A stretch of 64,000 bases of DNA from Eonycteris spelaea (GCA_003508835.1 PUFA01000007.1:13105001-13169000); one strand, 5' to 3'. Positions 46,131 through 56,841 are shown, counted from the stretch's first letter. The notes: generated from the sequence alone by a model not told the origin. A program made the numbers and translations.

Positions 46131-46789
46131 AGGCTCAGATTGTCTTAATGGAACTGGAAAACCTGCTTATATTCTTTTTGATTGCTGTGACCATCGGTAA
46201 AACACCAGACTCTACTGGTTCTCTGTCCTTGGGTATTCCTTATCTATTGCTGTATGGTTTGCAGTGATTAGGCACAAAAGTCTGCCACAAAGCCCAGGGA
46301 AATCCTTATTCAAAAGAAAGTGTTTTCACAATCGAGGCTCAACTGTGTTTCAGTTCTGAAAGTACAGGAAAAAAAACAACAAAACTTTCCTTCCAAGGGT
46401 TACATTCAGCTCTGATGGCTCAGTGCCATGGTAGGCCTAGGACCCAAAAGTTAAAACTCTTCCCTCATGCCGCTCTTTCAGTTCATACACATGGCTAAGC
46501 AGAGCTGGTAGGGGACAGAATCTGCTTATACTTCCCAAGCCAAAGCCTTCATACCCTTTCAAATTAGTGCATGCAGATTGATTTGTCCCTGCCCAAGTCT
46601 ACTCCTGCAGCACATAAAGCCCAAATGTAAAGGATGTCTCCAGAGGCCAGGCGCCTGAACCCCAACATGAATCAGGATATACTTAAAACCTAAGGAGTTA
46701 GGGTATAGTCTACTTTCTGAGAAAGATATTCATTTTTAACCAAAATATCCCAGACACCGTTCCTGTCTTTGTTAGGTGGTCTGACCACT
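46131..46789. other. Intergenic stretch, nothing recognised
   Basis: Possible old repeat start at 46240 ('ttatctattgctgtatggtt'), but no family can be assigned. Confidence 0.35.
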
Positions 46790-47050
46790 AACTCAGTTTA
46801 GAAACACAGGAGAATCCAGAAGCTACCTTCTCCCTCAACCCTCACATCTTTTAGTCCCACCAGCAATCCTTAGAATTTAGCTCTGACACTTAGTTCAAGC
46901 TTTATCTGTTCTTTTACCATTTTAATCAGTTTCTACAGGTCACCCTGGCTCAACTTCCAATCCACTCCCATATTGCATTCACTGGTCTAAAATATAAATC
47001 TGTTCCTGCTTCTGTTCTGTTTTAAGCTCTTTTAATCCCCATTGTCTATT
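46790..47050 (+). repeat. L2 LINE, forward (part 1)
   Basis: 'ccaccagcaatccttagaat', 'ttccaatccactcccatatt' and 'ggtctaaaatataaatctgt' match L2 order. It continues at 47375 after about 320 bp of unassigned sequence. Confidence 0.6.
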
Positions 47051-47374
47051 GTAAGAATAGAATTCTTTTTCTGAGATGTATAAAGCAGGAGTCAATGGAT
47101 GGACATCAGAGAAATTGTGAATTATATGCAGAATTTTACATATGCATGTTTCCAATGAGATAGCCCACAGTTTTAATCAGAACTTCAGGGGAATATATTT
47201 CCATAGAAAGGCCAAAACCTATAGTTCGAGCGCAAGCTGTTTAGCTGGGGTGAAAGAGATTTATTTGCATGACCTGGTCACTGCTTACCTGGCCAGTCTA
47301 ATCTGCATCTTCCTCCCTGCAAAGTAATATACCAACAATATAGAACTGCTTCTGATTCTTAAAATGTACCATAC
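47051..47374. other. Unassigned sequence between L2 parts
   Basis: A 324-bp block that interrupts the L2 order. I see no terminal repeats or poly-A, so I cannot say whether it is an insertion or a diverged L2 stretch. Confidence 0.3.
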
Positions 47375-47560
47375 GTTTTGTGTCTCTGTGTGCTTTTGAG
47401 CATGCTGCTCCATCTGCCTGCAAGGCCTTTCTTCTTACCTTTACCTACTTTTGTTTGCTTGTAAAAATTATCTTTCAAAACCTAGTTCTGGTGACATCTC
47501 CAGAGAGCCTTCCCTGATTCCCTCCCATAAAGAGTTAATCATTCCCACTTATGAGCCACC
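47375..47560 (+). repeat. L2 LINE, forward (part 2)
   Basis: 'gctgctccatctgcctgcaa', 'ttcaaaacctagttctggtg' and 'agagagccttccctgattcc' are the L2 3' region. Confidence 0.75.
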
Positions 47561-47609
47561 TTTTTTTCTTGTACAGGTTTTGGGTTTTGCCCATAAAAAA
47601 CTGAAATAT

Positions 47610-48380
47610 TTTAAAGAGACATTTTCATTGAAGTAGAAGCCTACAGAAGTGTGCAAACTATAAGCATGCAGCAGCTCAACGATCTGTATAAAGTATAAAT
47701 ACGTCTGTGTAACTACTAGTCTGATCAAGAAATAGATTATTGCCAGACCCCCAAAATCTCTCTGGTGCTTCATCCCAGTCATTATCGAACCTCAAATGTG
47801 ACTGACCATTGTCTGATTTATCATAAATTAGTTTGCCAGTTTTAAAACTCTTATTCTTTGTATCTGGCTTCTTTGATTCAACATTCTGCCTGTTAGATTT
47901 GTCCATGTTGTTACCAGTAAAAGTGGTTTGTCAATTTTCATGGCTGTGTAGCATTCCATTGCATGGACACACTATTTATTTATCCTTTTCTACTATTGAT
48001 AGACATTTGAATTATTTCCATTTTTGACTACTTAGAATGAGGCTGCTATGAAGATTCTTGCCATGTCTTTCAGTTACCATACATATTCTTTTAAGAATAT
48101 ATCTAAAAGCAAAATTTCTGGATTATAGGGTATAGAAATATTCAGCTTTAGGAGATACTGCCAGATACAGTCCTAAAGTGGTTGGGTTAATTTATTCCCC
48201 TATCAATAGTGTATGAGAGTTCCTGTTGGTTTACATTCTTGCCATTATCTGTCCATTTCAGTTTCTAAGTTTTAGCGATTTTGGTGACTGTGTAGTATAG
48301 TACCTCACCAAGGTATATGACATTGAATTTTATTTCTTTATATATCTGTCTATCCTTCTCATCGTTGATTTTCTTGAGAC
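47610..48380 (-). mobile_element. L1 LINE 3' segment, reversed, inserted in L2
   Basis: Reversed L1M-type sequence: 'ttgtccatgttgttaccagt', 'catggctgtgtagcattcca', 'ttgatagacatttgaattat', 'aatgaggctgctatgaagat', 'gtgtatgagagttcctgttg'. It separates L2 part 2 from the L2 tail at 48381-48478. Confidence 0.8.
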
Positions 48381-48478
48381 TGTGGAACTATGCTTTATTC
48401 AGCATTATTTATCAACAGGTACAGTGCCTCAGGCATACACAAGGTGCTAAGGAAGTGTTTGTTGAGTGAACAGACTGC
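48381..48478 (+). repeat. L2 LINE 3' tail, forward (part 3)
   Basis: 'gagactgtggaactatgctt', 'acagtgcctcaggcatacac' and 'gtgtttgttgagtgaa' are the L2 terminus, displaced from its body by the reversed L1. Confidence 0.65.
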
Positions 48479-48814
48479 TGGAGAGGTAATAAAAGCTAAG
48501 AAGTCTCCTTAATGCTAAAATCAAGCTTTTTAGGTAAGTGACTCTATATTTGTCTAAGTTTAAGTCAAGTCCTAATCACCAGACATGTTCAAGTGTCTAC
48601 CCACTGGTAGTATTATTTTTCTGGTACGTTCTCAAGGACTCACTAGACCTAGGTATTTCACAGCATTGACTAGAAATGTAGATGCCAGGGTTGTGACAAT
48701 TCTAACCATAAAGGTAAGAGAGACCTTGAAATATAATTGTATTTCCTCTGCTTTCTGGCAAAATTACATCTAAGCCACCCAAAGCAGGGAAGAAGGTAAC
48801 CTTTGTTTAAATAT
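48479..48814. other. Spacer between two oppositely oriented L1 segments
   Basis: No repeat or gene recognised. Confidence 0.4.
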
Positions 48815-49570
48815 ACCCAGTGATGCAAATCAAACCCATGATGAGATACCACTTTCTCACTGACACACATTGACAAGAATGGCTATAATAAAAAGATTGA
48901 TAATAAGTATTGATGAGGATGTGAAGAAATTAAATGTCTCATTTATGGCTGGTAGGAATGTAAAATGATAATAACTACTTTGGAAAACAGTTTAACAGTT
49001 GCTCAAAAAGGGTTACCACATGACCCAGAAATTCTACTCTATATACATAGAGAATTGAAAACATTTGTTTACACACAAAAATCTTACATGATTGTTCACA
49101 GTAGCATTACTCATCATAACCAAAAAGTGAAACAACCCAAATATCTATCAGCTGATGACTAGAAAAACAAATTGTTGTATATCCACACACTGGAATATTA
49201 TTCAGCCACAAAAAGGAATGAAATACATGCCACGACATGGATGAATCTTCAAAATATTATGTTAAGTGAAATAAGCCAGATACAAAGGTCACAAACTGTA
49301 TGGTCCCATCTATATAAAATGCCAGAATAGGCAAATCCATAGAGACAGAAATTAGATTAGTGGTTGGCGGGAGGGGCTGGGAAAAGAGATAAATGGAGAG
49401 TGACAACACGATGGGTACATGTTAATTTGGGGTGATAAAATGTACTAAAATTAGACAATGGCAATGGTTACATTACTTTGTGACTACACTAAAACCACTG
49501 AATTGTACACTTTAAAAGGGTTTAATTTTATGGTATATAAATTGCATCTCCATAAAGCTGTTTTACAACA
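48815..49570 (+). mobile_element. L1 LINE 3' segment, forward
   Basis: 'gatgagataccactttctca', 'tattgatgaggatgtgaaga', 'tacttgg'-type frame remnants, 'gaatattattcagccacaaa', 'gacatggatgaatcttcaaa', 'ggcaatggttacattacttt' and 'aattttatggtatataaatt' give the L1 order to its 3' end. Confidence 0.9.
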
Positions 49571-50096
49571 TATTGAACTGTTACATTTTACTTTTTAAAA
49601 AAACAATTTACTTTTTATCTGAATTATTTGCAATAAGCTTATGTCATTTGCAATTTCGAAAGACAAAGGTTTTAAAAATATGATTTGTATTTTTTCCCCT
49701 CAAACCAGTCAGTCTGTGTCATCCTAAAAAACTGGCCTCTCTCTTCTTTAGGTAGACGTTAGTGCAGGATTCATGACAAGTGTCACCAGCTCTAACCAAA
49801 GAATGCCAAGGAATATGATCTTGCAGTATGATAGGGCTGCCAGAGGCATTTGGTTTAGACAAGAAGAGCCTAGAGAAAAGGTTGCTGCCTCTTTCCTCAC
49901 TGTCCTCTTCCTAGCCTGTCCAATATCCTTCCATTTTTTCTCTTTTGGCCTCTTAAGAGGAAATACAAAAAGTAGCAGCATAAAACAAAGTATACTACTG
50001 TCACCTTCGATTACTTTATAAAATTTCTTCTTCTCCTTAGTTTGTTCCTTGCTCCAATAGTTTAAAAAAAAAATTTTTTTTTTTAATGCCTCTAAC
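49571..50096. other. Intergenic stretch, nothing recognised
   Basis: Includes an A9/T12 run at about 50062-50085. Overlapping 77- and 82-codon ORFs have no domain. Confidence 0.4.
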
Positions 50097-50282
50097 CTGT
50101 GCTTCTCAGGATGTGGTTCTCACACCAGCAGCATCAACATCACTGAAGGACTTGTTAGAAATGTAAACTATTGGCTGCTCCAGATCCACACAATCTTGAC
50201 ACTTAGGAAGTGAAGCCCAAGCAGTGGTGGTTAAACAGCCCTCCAGGAGATTCTGAAGCACGCTCAAGTTTTAGCACCACTG
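50097..50282 (+). mobile_element. MER5A hAT-Charlie element, forward, full length
   Basis: 'ggttctcacaccagcagcat', 'gacttgttagaaatgtaaac', 'cagccctccaggagattctg' and 'cacgctcaagttttagcacc' follow MER5A from terminus to terminus. The flanks share 'ctctaa' (50090-50095 and 50283-50288), a trace of the 8-bp duplication. Confidence 0.85.
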
Positions 50283-50624
50283 CTCTAATTCCTGCTCCTT
50301 TTTGTTAGCCATCAGCTTTTCAAGTATAATGTGTATCGTAGGAGCAATAGACTTGCTGAGTCACCTTCCTTTCCCTTCCCCTAAACTTCTATTCACCACT
50401 CTGCTTGGATTCTTTCCTCAGCAAATTTCTTTCAACATTTTGGAATCTGATTGTTCCTTCCTGAATCAGCAACTCTGTCTTTTTCCACCTATCTGGCAAT
50501 TGACTACATGTCCTACTTAAGAGATCCTCACTTACTGGGAAGAAAAAAGGTTTCTATGAAAATAAAATTTTTTGTTTAAACATTTATGGTACTTGTTTTT
50601 GTGAGAATAAGTGCACTACTTCAT

Positions 50625-50765
50625 GGAGCACAGAGTCACAAACTTGAATGTGCCAAAGGGATTTTGATTTTGATTAAAATGCATATTCCTAGGTCTCGAT
50701 TCTGGGATGTCAATGTAATGTCTGGGGTGGAGTCCGGGAATCTTCATTCTCCCAGGTGAAGGTGG
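50625..50765 (-). mobile_element. MER5A-like fragment, reversed
   Basis: 'attaaaatgcatattcctag', 'gtctggggtggagtccggga' and 'atcttcattctcccaggtga' resemble reversed MER5A. Confidence 0.55.
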
Positions 50766-51400
50766 TGGGCCTCGCTCTCGCTTTCAGAAACACCAAAGAA
50801 AGGATGAGACAGGGGTGGGGTTTCCATACCTCTCCCTTTTGCGAAGTCTACATCTCCTGGAAATGTATACTACAAGAAAATATAAGTCACCCAGGACCTA
50901 CATCTTTCTGTAACTTTGTTCATGTCTTTAATTTAGCGATTTGGTGCTTAGGAGACCTTTAAATCAAGTTATTAGATCTCAAGATTTTTTTTTTAAATGT
51001 GAATGCCTAAAGGATGAATGAGTAGAGGGAGTTGCCCTTAGATCTGAAAATTATTCTTGAAATAATACATATCCTGACCAGTTGTAGAAACAATCCTGAA
51101 TAGGCTAATTACCTTTATATTTATATTCTCCTAGTATGTATGTAACTTTGAGATAAAGTTTTATTCCTTCCAAAATTTTGTGGAGTTACATGTTTTAGGG
51201 AGAGAAATAACTTATATACTAGATATTGCCTGGAAAAGATGTGATTATGCATCAGTTGCCAAGACACAAGATGATTATGTTTATGGTTTAGTGTTGTACC
51301 TTTTCACACTTCCTAAAAACTTATTTTTGCCAGTGTCATCTCAATCTTTTTACTTGTCAAGTGCTGAAACAAATAACTACATTTTTTAATCTCATGAAAT
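50766..51400. other. Intergenic stretch, nothing recognised
   Basis: AT-rich with short ORFs only. Confidence 0.4.
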
Positions 51401-51603
51401 AGTTGCTCAGCCTCAGCATTGTTGGCATTTTTACCTAGAATTCTGTGTTGTTCTGCACATTGCAAGATATTTAGAAGCATCTTTGACCTCTACTCAGTAA
51501 TGTCAGTAGAACCCCCCAAGTTGTGACGACTTACTTAAAAATATCTCCAGATGTTGCCAAATGTCCTTGGGGGTGGAAATCTCCACAGGTTGAGGACCAT
51601 TGA
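51401..51603 (+). mobile_element. MER20 hAT-Charlie element
   Basis: MER20 order end to end: 'ctcagcctcagcattgttgg', 'tctgcacattgcaagatatt', 'tagaagcatctttgacctct', 'accccccaagttgtgacgac', 'tccagatgttgccaaatgtc', 'ctccacaggttgaggaccat'. It is about 203 bp, near full length. Copies of this family have been reported to act as enhancers in some mammals. Confidence 0.9.
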
Positions 51604-51944
51604 AATGGAAACATCAAGTCAAGAGAATGTACAATTCACATAAGTAATTATATAGAACATTTTAACGCCTGTGGTCAAACTATTTTTGCTTTGTGTTGAA
51701 AAGAGTGCCTAGCTTCGAAAAGCATTCAATAAGAAACAACAGTATTTGTGAGATCTGAAAAAAAAACCAATACTGGACATATTGTACCTCTACAAAACAT
51801 GAAGCATAGTTCTAAGTACAATATAACAATTAAGAAAAGGTAGAAGAGTGAAAATAATGTTACTTCAGTTGATAACCACTGTGTAGTGAGAAAGAGGCAG
51901 TACAGACAAATAATACGAATCCCACACTGTTATGTTATTATTGG

Positions 51945-52045
51945 CAATATTTATTGACAACATATTTGTCAGGCACATGGTTGCTTCTGAGGATGCAGAG
52001 ATGAAAATGAAACAACTGCTTTCTTTCCTTGAAAAGCTCAGAGTC
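51945..52045 (-). repeat. L2 LINE 3' end, reversed
   Basis: 'atatttattgacaacatatt', 'tgtcaggcacatggttgctt' and 'aaaagctcagagtctgatgg' are the reversed L2 tail. Confidence 0.65.
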
Positions 52046-53099
52046 TGATGGCGGCTTATGAACATGTAATTACGACATCATCATAGAACAGGCAGGACTG
52101 GACAAATTACAGAAATGTCTACTGGTGGGTTGTAAATGACTGAAAAACAAGAGGCTTAGCTTGTGAACAGTGTAGTTCGCACCTAGGCCAGGTTTCTGCC
52201 AGTCTGATGTAGAAAGGCAGTTAAGTTAATTCAGATGAGAGCTCCCCTCTTTTGCTACCAATAAACTTGGCATTAGCTTGTTGGGTGATTCAAGTGGAAG
52301 CGATTGAACTATTTTGCCAAAATGATTGAGGTAAGTATTCACTTCATTTGACTAAGGAGACTTCGGATTGTTGTTGTCTAATGAATTAAATGAGTGAATG
52401 TCAGCTTAGGAGATTTGTGTTATTAAAATATATTAATATTGGGCATAATTTTAATGCCATGGTTTTTGGATAAAGTGTTTTCTGTTTATAGACATATCCT
52501 GCTCCCTCACTGGTTTGCTAGAAAAACCCTTTAATTTTTCTATTTCTTCAGTAATATAATGACCCTGACTACTACATGGCTTTAGAAAAAGAGGTTAAAA
52601 AAAAGACAGTAAAGCATTAAGAATTTACATAACATAGCTTCAGTCCCTTTTTGTCATGCAGGAAATAGATAATTTTGGTTTACTGGGACCACGGCATTGG
52701 GCTGGGTAGGACACTGCTTTGGTTTAAATTTACTGGTCTTTCTGGACTTGCTGACCTGAACGAATGACTACAAGAATGTCAGAACACCAAGAAAGTGGAT
52801 TGGGATGAGGTAAGAAGTGACAGCATGACAGATATGTATGTTTAACAAATATTGTGGTTCAGCTGCCTTCCTCCCAAGCATCAGATAAGAATGGCCTGTC
52901 TCCAGTTGATGGGTCATATGACTCTTCCTGGCCAATGAGGTATGAGCACACATGACAGCAAGTTACACATCTGGAGTATTTGACTATTCCAGGTTCTTTC
53001 TTCTTATGTAATCGGTAATATTTGAACTATGGTTTCTCCCCAACCTGAATGTACTGACAGGCCACTATGAGCAGAGCCATAATGGATATGTATCATTTG
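52046..53099. other. Intergenic stretch, nothing recognised
   Basis: No gene or named repeat recognised. Confidence 0.4.
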
Positions 53100-53107
53100 T
53101 CTTAAGC

Positions 53108-53298
53108 CAGGGATTGGCAAACTTCTAGAAAGAATGAGACAGGGTTTTAGGTTTTGCATATCGTACTGTCAGAACTACTCAACTCTGCTCTCCTGTGGCA
53201 TGAAAATGGCCATAATAAGTATATAAATGAATGTGGCTATGTCCCCAATAACAGATGGAGAGCTACTTGGCCCAGGGACTATAGTTTGCAAATCCCTG
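53108..53298. mobile_element. Nonautonomous hAT element with terminal repeats and target duplication
   Basis: 191 bp starting 'cagggattggcaaact' and ending with its reverse complement bar one base, that is 16-bp terminal inverted repeats. An 8-bp target duplication matches at 7 of 8 (tcttaagc at 53100-53107, ttttaagc at 53299-53306). The interior ('aactactcaactctgctctc', 'gtggctatgtccccaataac') matches a widespread mammalian hAT family whose name I am not sure of. Confidence 0.85.
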
Positions 53299-53499
53299 TT
53301 TTAAGCCACAGAGCTTTCAAGATGGTTACTACAGCATAACCTAGCCTACCTATCTCGACATACTATAAACTGTGGGATGGACCTCCAGACGAGATTCATA
53401 ACTGCTACTGTGTAATGTACCAAGGAAAGGCAGAAGAGGCCTTTCCTTCTCAAACCTTACAAACCCTGTTCAACTCAAACTTGAATCATTAGAGATCTC

Positions 53500-53618
53500 C
53501 AGGTCATCGGTTCTCATACTTTTGCATCAGAATCACCTGGAGGACATGTTAATGCGGATTGCTGGGCTCCATCCCTGAATTTGATTCTGTAGGACTGGGG
53601 AGAATTTGCCTGCTACAG
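53500..53618 (-). mobile_element. MER5A fragment, reversed, cut by a MER1-type element
   Basis: 'gttctcatacttttgcatca', 'gaatcacctggaggacatgt', 'ggattgctgggctccatccc' and 'gattctgtaggactggggag' are reversed MER5A up to the break. The distal part is not visible after 53808. Confidence 0.8.
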
Positions 53619-53800
53619 CAGGGGTCCCCTAGCCTCCGGATGCAGACTGGTTTGGTCCATGGCCTGTTCGGAACAGGGCCGCACAGTGCAGCTTCATCTG
53701 TATTTACACTAGCATCACCCTCAGCTCCACCTCAGATCATCAGGCATAGATTCTCATAGGAGCACCAGTCCCTGGTGTCAAAAAAGGTTGGGGACCGCTG
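53619..53800 (+). mobile_element. MER1-type hAT-Charlie element nested in MER5A
   Basis: 182 bp with ends 'caggggtcccc' and 'ggggaccgctg'. The interior 'agcttcatctgtatttacac', 'gatcatcaggcatagattct', 'cataggagcaccagtccctg' fits the MER1 family. Target duplication tgctacag (53611-53618) and tgctagag (53801-53808) matches at 7 of 8. Confidence 0.85.
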
Positions 53801-53904
53801 TGCTAGAGTATTTCATGCCTGATCTTAAAAAATTAAAAACATTGGTCAACTTTTAAGAAATAAAGAAGTGATCCTCCCTGTCCACGCACCCCTCCCCCCA
53901 AAAA

Positions 53905-54010
53905 AAATTCAGCGTGCATATAAATCAACTGACAATCTTGTTAAAATGCAGATTAAGTAGGTCTGGGGCGGGGCCTGAGATTTTCATAGCAATAGAGGTC
54001 AGGCCGAGTA
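53905..54010 (-). mobile_element. MER5A-like fragment, reversed
   Basis: 'tcttgttaaaatgcagatta' and 'agtaggtctggggcggggcc' followed by 'tgagattttcatagcaat' match reversed MER5A. Confidence 0.7.
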
Positions 54011-54184
54011 CACTAAAAGCTAAAGGCTTCTGAACTTCCTTTTTTAGCCTCTAGGCTAGCAGTGTTTAGCACAGTACTAAGCACAGTTCAGGTACTTAGA
54101 CCTTGAATAACCTTAGGTAAACTTTAACTTCTCTCACACTTAACGTACAACTGGTTAGCAAATCCTGTCCGTTTTACTTTCTCA

Positions 54185-54835
54185 ATGCATAAAGCACCCA
54201 ACCACCCTCACCACCTTTACTGTAACACTGCTGTTAGCCACCACTATCTCTGGGCTGTATTATTTCAACAGTCTCCAATTTGGGACCCCAGTGTCTGCTC
54301 TTGCTCCCACCCCTCACCTCTAATACATTTACTTTATACGGTAGCAAGAGGATTTAAAATACAGATTGATCTTGTTACTCCTCAGCTTAAAACTATGCAT
54401 ACAGTGATTATTTCACTCAGGAAAAGGCAAAGTCCGTACAATGTCCTATCAGGCTTTACAAAATTGGCCCTCTTTTATGTCTTTGACCTCATCTCTTACT
54501 CTGTTCTAGCCACTGCTGCGTCCTTGCTGTTCCTTGAATCCACCAAGCACACTCTCATTTCAGATCCTGCCTGGCATTGGTATTCCCCTTACCTGCAAAC
54601 TTCTTCCTGCAAAATAACTGCTTGGCCTTCTTCTCATTTTTTTCAGTCTTAGCTCAAGTGCCACTGAGTAAGGCTTTCCCTGACCACCCTGTTTTATCTA
54701 TCACTTCACTCTCTGACATGCATTTACTTATCTTCTCCCCATTTCAAATGCAAACTCTGTGAAGATGTTTTGTTCACAATGTCTAGCACTAAAAGTTCTT
54801 AACACAGTAAGGTGCTCAATAAATTGAATGAATGG
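54185..54835 (+). repeat. L2 LINE 3' region, forward
   Basis: 'gattgatcttgttactcctc', 'tttcactcaggaaaaggcaa', 'tttgacctcatctcttactc', 'ttgctgttccttgaatccac', 'aaggctttccctgaccaccc', and the tail 'gtaaggtgctcaataaattg'. The 155-codon ORF (54185-54652) is L2-derived, not a gene. Confidence 0.9.
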
Positions 54836-55679
54836 GTAACAGACTTCGCAGCTAACAAATATCTTGAGACTGGAGGCTGGAGTTTTTCTCTAGGATCCCT
54901 CAGGATACACTGTTGCCAGCCAGTATTACTCATTTTATTCTCCAGGGAACAGCGGATCTGGTAGAATCCTCAATTTCTTTTTCATGGAATTTAAGTTATA
55001 AATTGGTCATTTACTGTTGTCATACAACATTATGTTGCTAAATTTTCCACCGATAATATTTCTTTTAATTACTTTCCTTCCAACTCTTGATGTTTATTTT
55101 CTGTTCACCAGCCACACCCACAACCACACCCACCCTGCCCCTACCTTAATTACAATGGTAGAATAATTCTCTTGGAGCAAAAAATTGTTTTGTGTTTCAT
55201 TCAACAGTCTCTTAAAGTGGTAGGTAAATCTAAAACAGAAGAAAAGTCTAATTTGAAATACTCAGGCCTATTAGGTAAGTGTCATCTTAAGGTAGCTGAA
55301 GATTTTTAACGAGTCTGGAATTTTAAGACTTTTAAAAGGCCACCCATCTTGCTCATTTCCAACGCGTTCTACAGAGAACTCCTAGGTTACTGGGTGATTA
55401 TTTTGCGGGGGAACTTGTCTTTTCACAAGACTTTTTTGGGATGTGGAAGTTTGCTTATTCTGCATATAAGAAATTCTAGGAGCTGGGATTGCACCTCCCT
55501 ACGCACCCTTTACTTGCAGAAACCTTTGCCATTCTACCACCCCACCCCCACCAAATAAGGGCTCTACACTGGGCAGTCGCCAGCTTCAGATCCAGCTGTT
55601 TGACACCTATTGTCCCTGTTTGGACGTCAAGCGATTTCGCCTGAAGGACCCTAGCTTCCACTTCGTTAAAATCTCAAGG
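54836..55679. other. Sequence immediately upstream of the CpG island
   Basis: AT-rich, then gradually GC-richer from about 55540. No named repeat. C-rich CCACACCC repeats lie at about 55108-55142. Confidence 0.4.
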
Positions 55680-56570
55680 CATTGTTCCTGCAGCATCCCC
55701 GGGGCCGTTGCGACCTGCGCCCAGGGCCGCCCCCCAGGGCGGGGGCTTGGGCAGGGCTGGTAGGCAGCCAAGGAAAGCCCCTCTCCGCAGGCGTTCGCGC
55801 CGGGCAGCCCGAGCAGCCGCAAAGGCCCCCGCCGTCTCTTTCCCCCGCCCCCTCCGCCCCAGAGGGCTGGCTGGCTAAGTCCCTCCTGCTCCCGGCTCTC
55901 TGCCTCACTAGCAGCGGCTCTTGGTGCAGTGGGGACAAGTCGAAGCGACCTGCGCCCACGGAGCGCACGACACCGCCCGGAACGTACCACCACCGCTGTC
56001 CCCCCAGCCTCCCACTCGAGATCGCCAGCGGCTTCCGCGCGCGCACGGTGAGCGCCACCCCGGACCGAGGCGCTGAAGGGGAAGAGGGGTGCTGCCCCGA
56101 GTGTCCTTTACCTCTGGATCCGCTGGACCTTCGCGAGGGGCTTGCTCCTCAAGTCTCCCCGCCCCCTCCCCCACCCGGTCATTTCCAGTGCCCTTTTCCA
56201 CCCTCCTCTGACTCTTAGCCCGGATCTCTGTCTTCCCTCCCTTTCCCGCAAGGCGACAGTGCTGGCATGCCCTCCCAGGTGGAGACCGTTGCACTGGCCG
56301 TTGGCCGGCGCTGCGAGGCCCCGCCCCCGGCGCGAGCCTCGGTGCCCCGGGGCGGGTAGGCTGAGCTGGCGGCCCGCGCGGGGGAGGGGTGGGGCGAGGG
56401 GCGGTGCGAGGCCCGGCCGGGCGCCCCGCTGGCGGGTCGCGCGCGCGCCGGCCGTCCCTTCCTGCCCTCGCGGCGCGCGCGGCCCCATCTCCGCCCCCAC
56501 CCTCTCGCGCAGGCTCCCGCCGGCTGCGCGTTTTGTCCCGCGTCTCGCCCCGTCCGCCGCCTGACTCGCC

Positions 56571-56607
56571 GCTCTTGTCCTTCCTCCCGCTTTTTCTTCT
56601 CTCCCAT
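56571..56607 (+). promoter_or_regulatory. CAPRIN1: Pyrimidine-rich 5' UTR tract ahead of the CAPRIN1 start codon
   Basis: An almost pure C/T run ('cttcctcccgctttttcttc') ends 12 nt before the ATG, and an AG dinucleotide abuts the ATG (56618-56619). It may be 5' UTR sequence, perhaps with a role in translation, or the tract of a 3' splice site for an upstream noncoding exon. Sequence alone does not decide. Confidence 0.4.
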
Positions 56608-56619
56608 CACGGTCTAAAG

Positions 56620-56841
56620 ATGCCCTCGGCCACCAGCCACAGTGGTAGCGGCAGCAAGTCGTCCGGGCCACCACCGCCGTCGGGTTCCACCGGGAGTGAG
56701 GCCGCGGCGGCGGCGGGGGCCGGGGCCGCTGCGCCAGCGTCTCAGCACCCTGCAACCGGCACTGGCGCTGTCCAGACCGAGGCCATGAAGCAGATTCTCG
56801 GGGTGATCGACAAGAAACTTCGGAACCTGGAGAAGAAAAAG
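56620..56841 (+). CDS. CAPRIN1: CAPRIN1, first coding exon (residues 1-74)
   Basis: Caprin-1 is a cytoplasmic RNA-binding phosphoprotein. It partners G3BP1/2 and FMRP, drives stress-granule and neuronal RNA-granule condensation, and controls translation of mRNAs for growth and synaptic function. This exon encodes the start MPSATSHSGSGSKSS, a Pro run (17-20), an Ala/Gly-rich stretch (28-40), and from about residue 54 the helix beginning EAMKQILGVIDKKLRNLEKK, which leads into the conserved N-terminal coiled-coil dimer region. It matches the mammalian protein except for small differences in the Ala run. ATG context has A at -3. The exon ends in phase 0 after EKKK at a GT donor (AAG|GTGCCA). The G3BP-binding and RGG parts lie in later exons outside the window. 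The frame is open upstream to a TGA at 56362-56364 without another ATG. Confidence 0.95.

Noticed and set aside
54185..54652. 155-codon plus-strand ORF
   Set aside because: The nucleotide sequence follows the L2 LINE 3' region throughout; it is a chance open frame in a repeat.
56389..56619. Extension of the CAPRIN1 ORF upstream of the ATG as coding
   Set aside because: The frame starts at a GTG, has no ATG and lies where the 5' UTR/promoter is expected; kept only as a low-interest finding.
55607..56755. Long minus-strand and alternative-frame ORFs in the CpG island (up to 215 codons)
   Set aside because: High GC depletes stop codons; Arg/Gly/Pro-rich translations with no domain are shadows of the promoter and of CAPRIN1.
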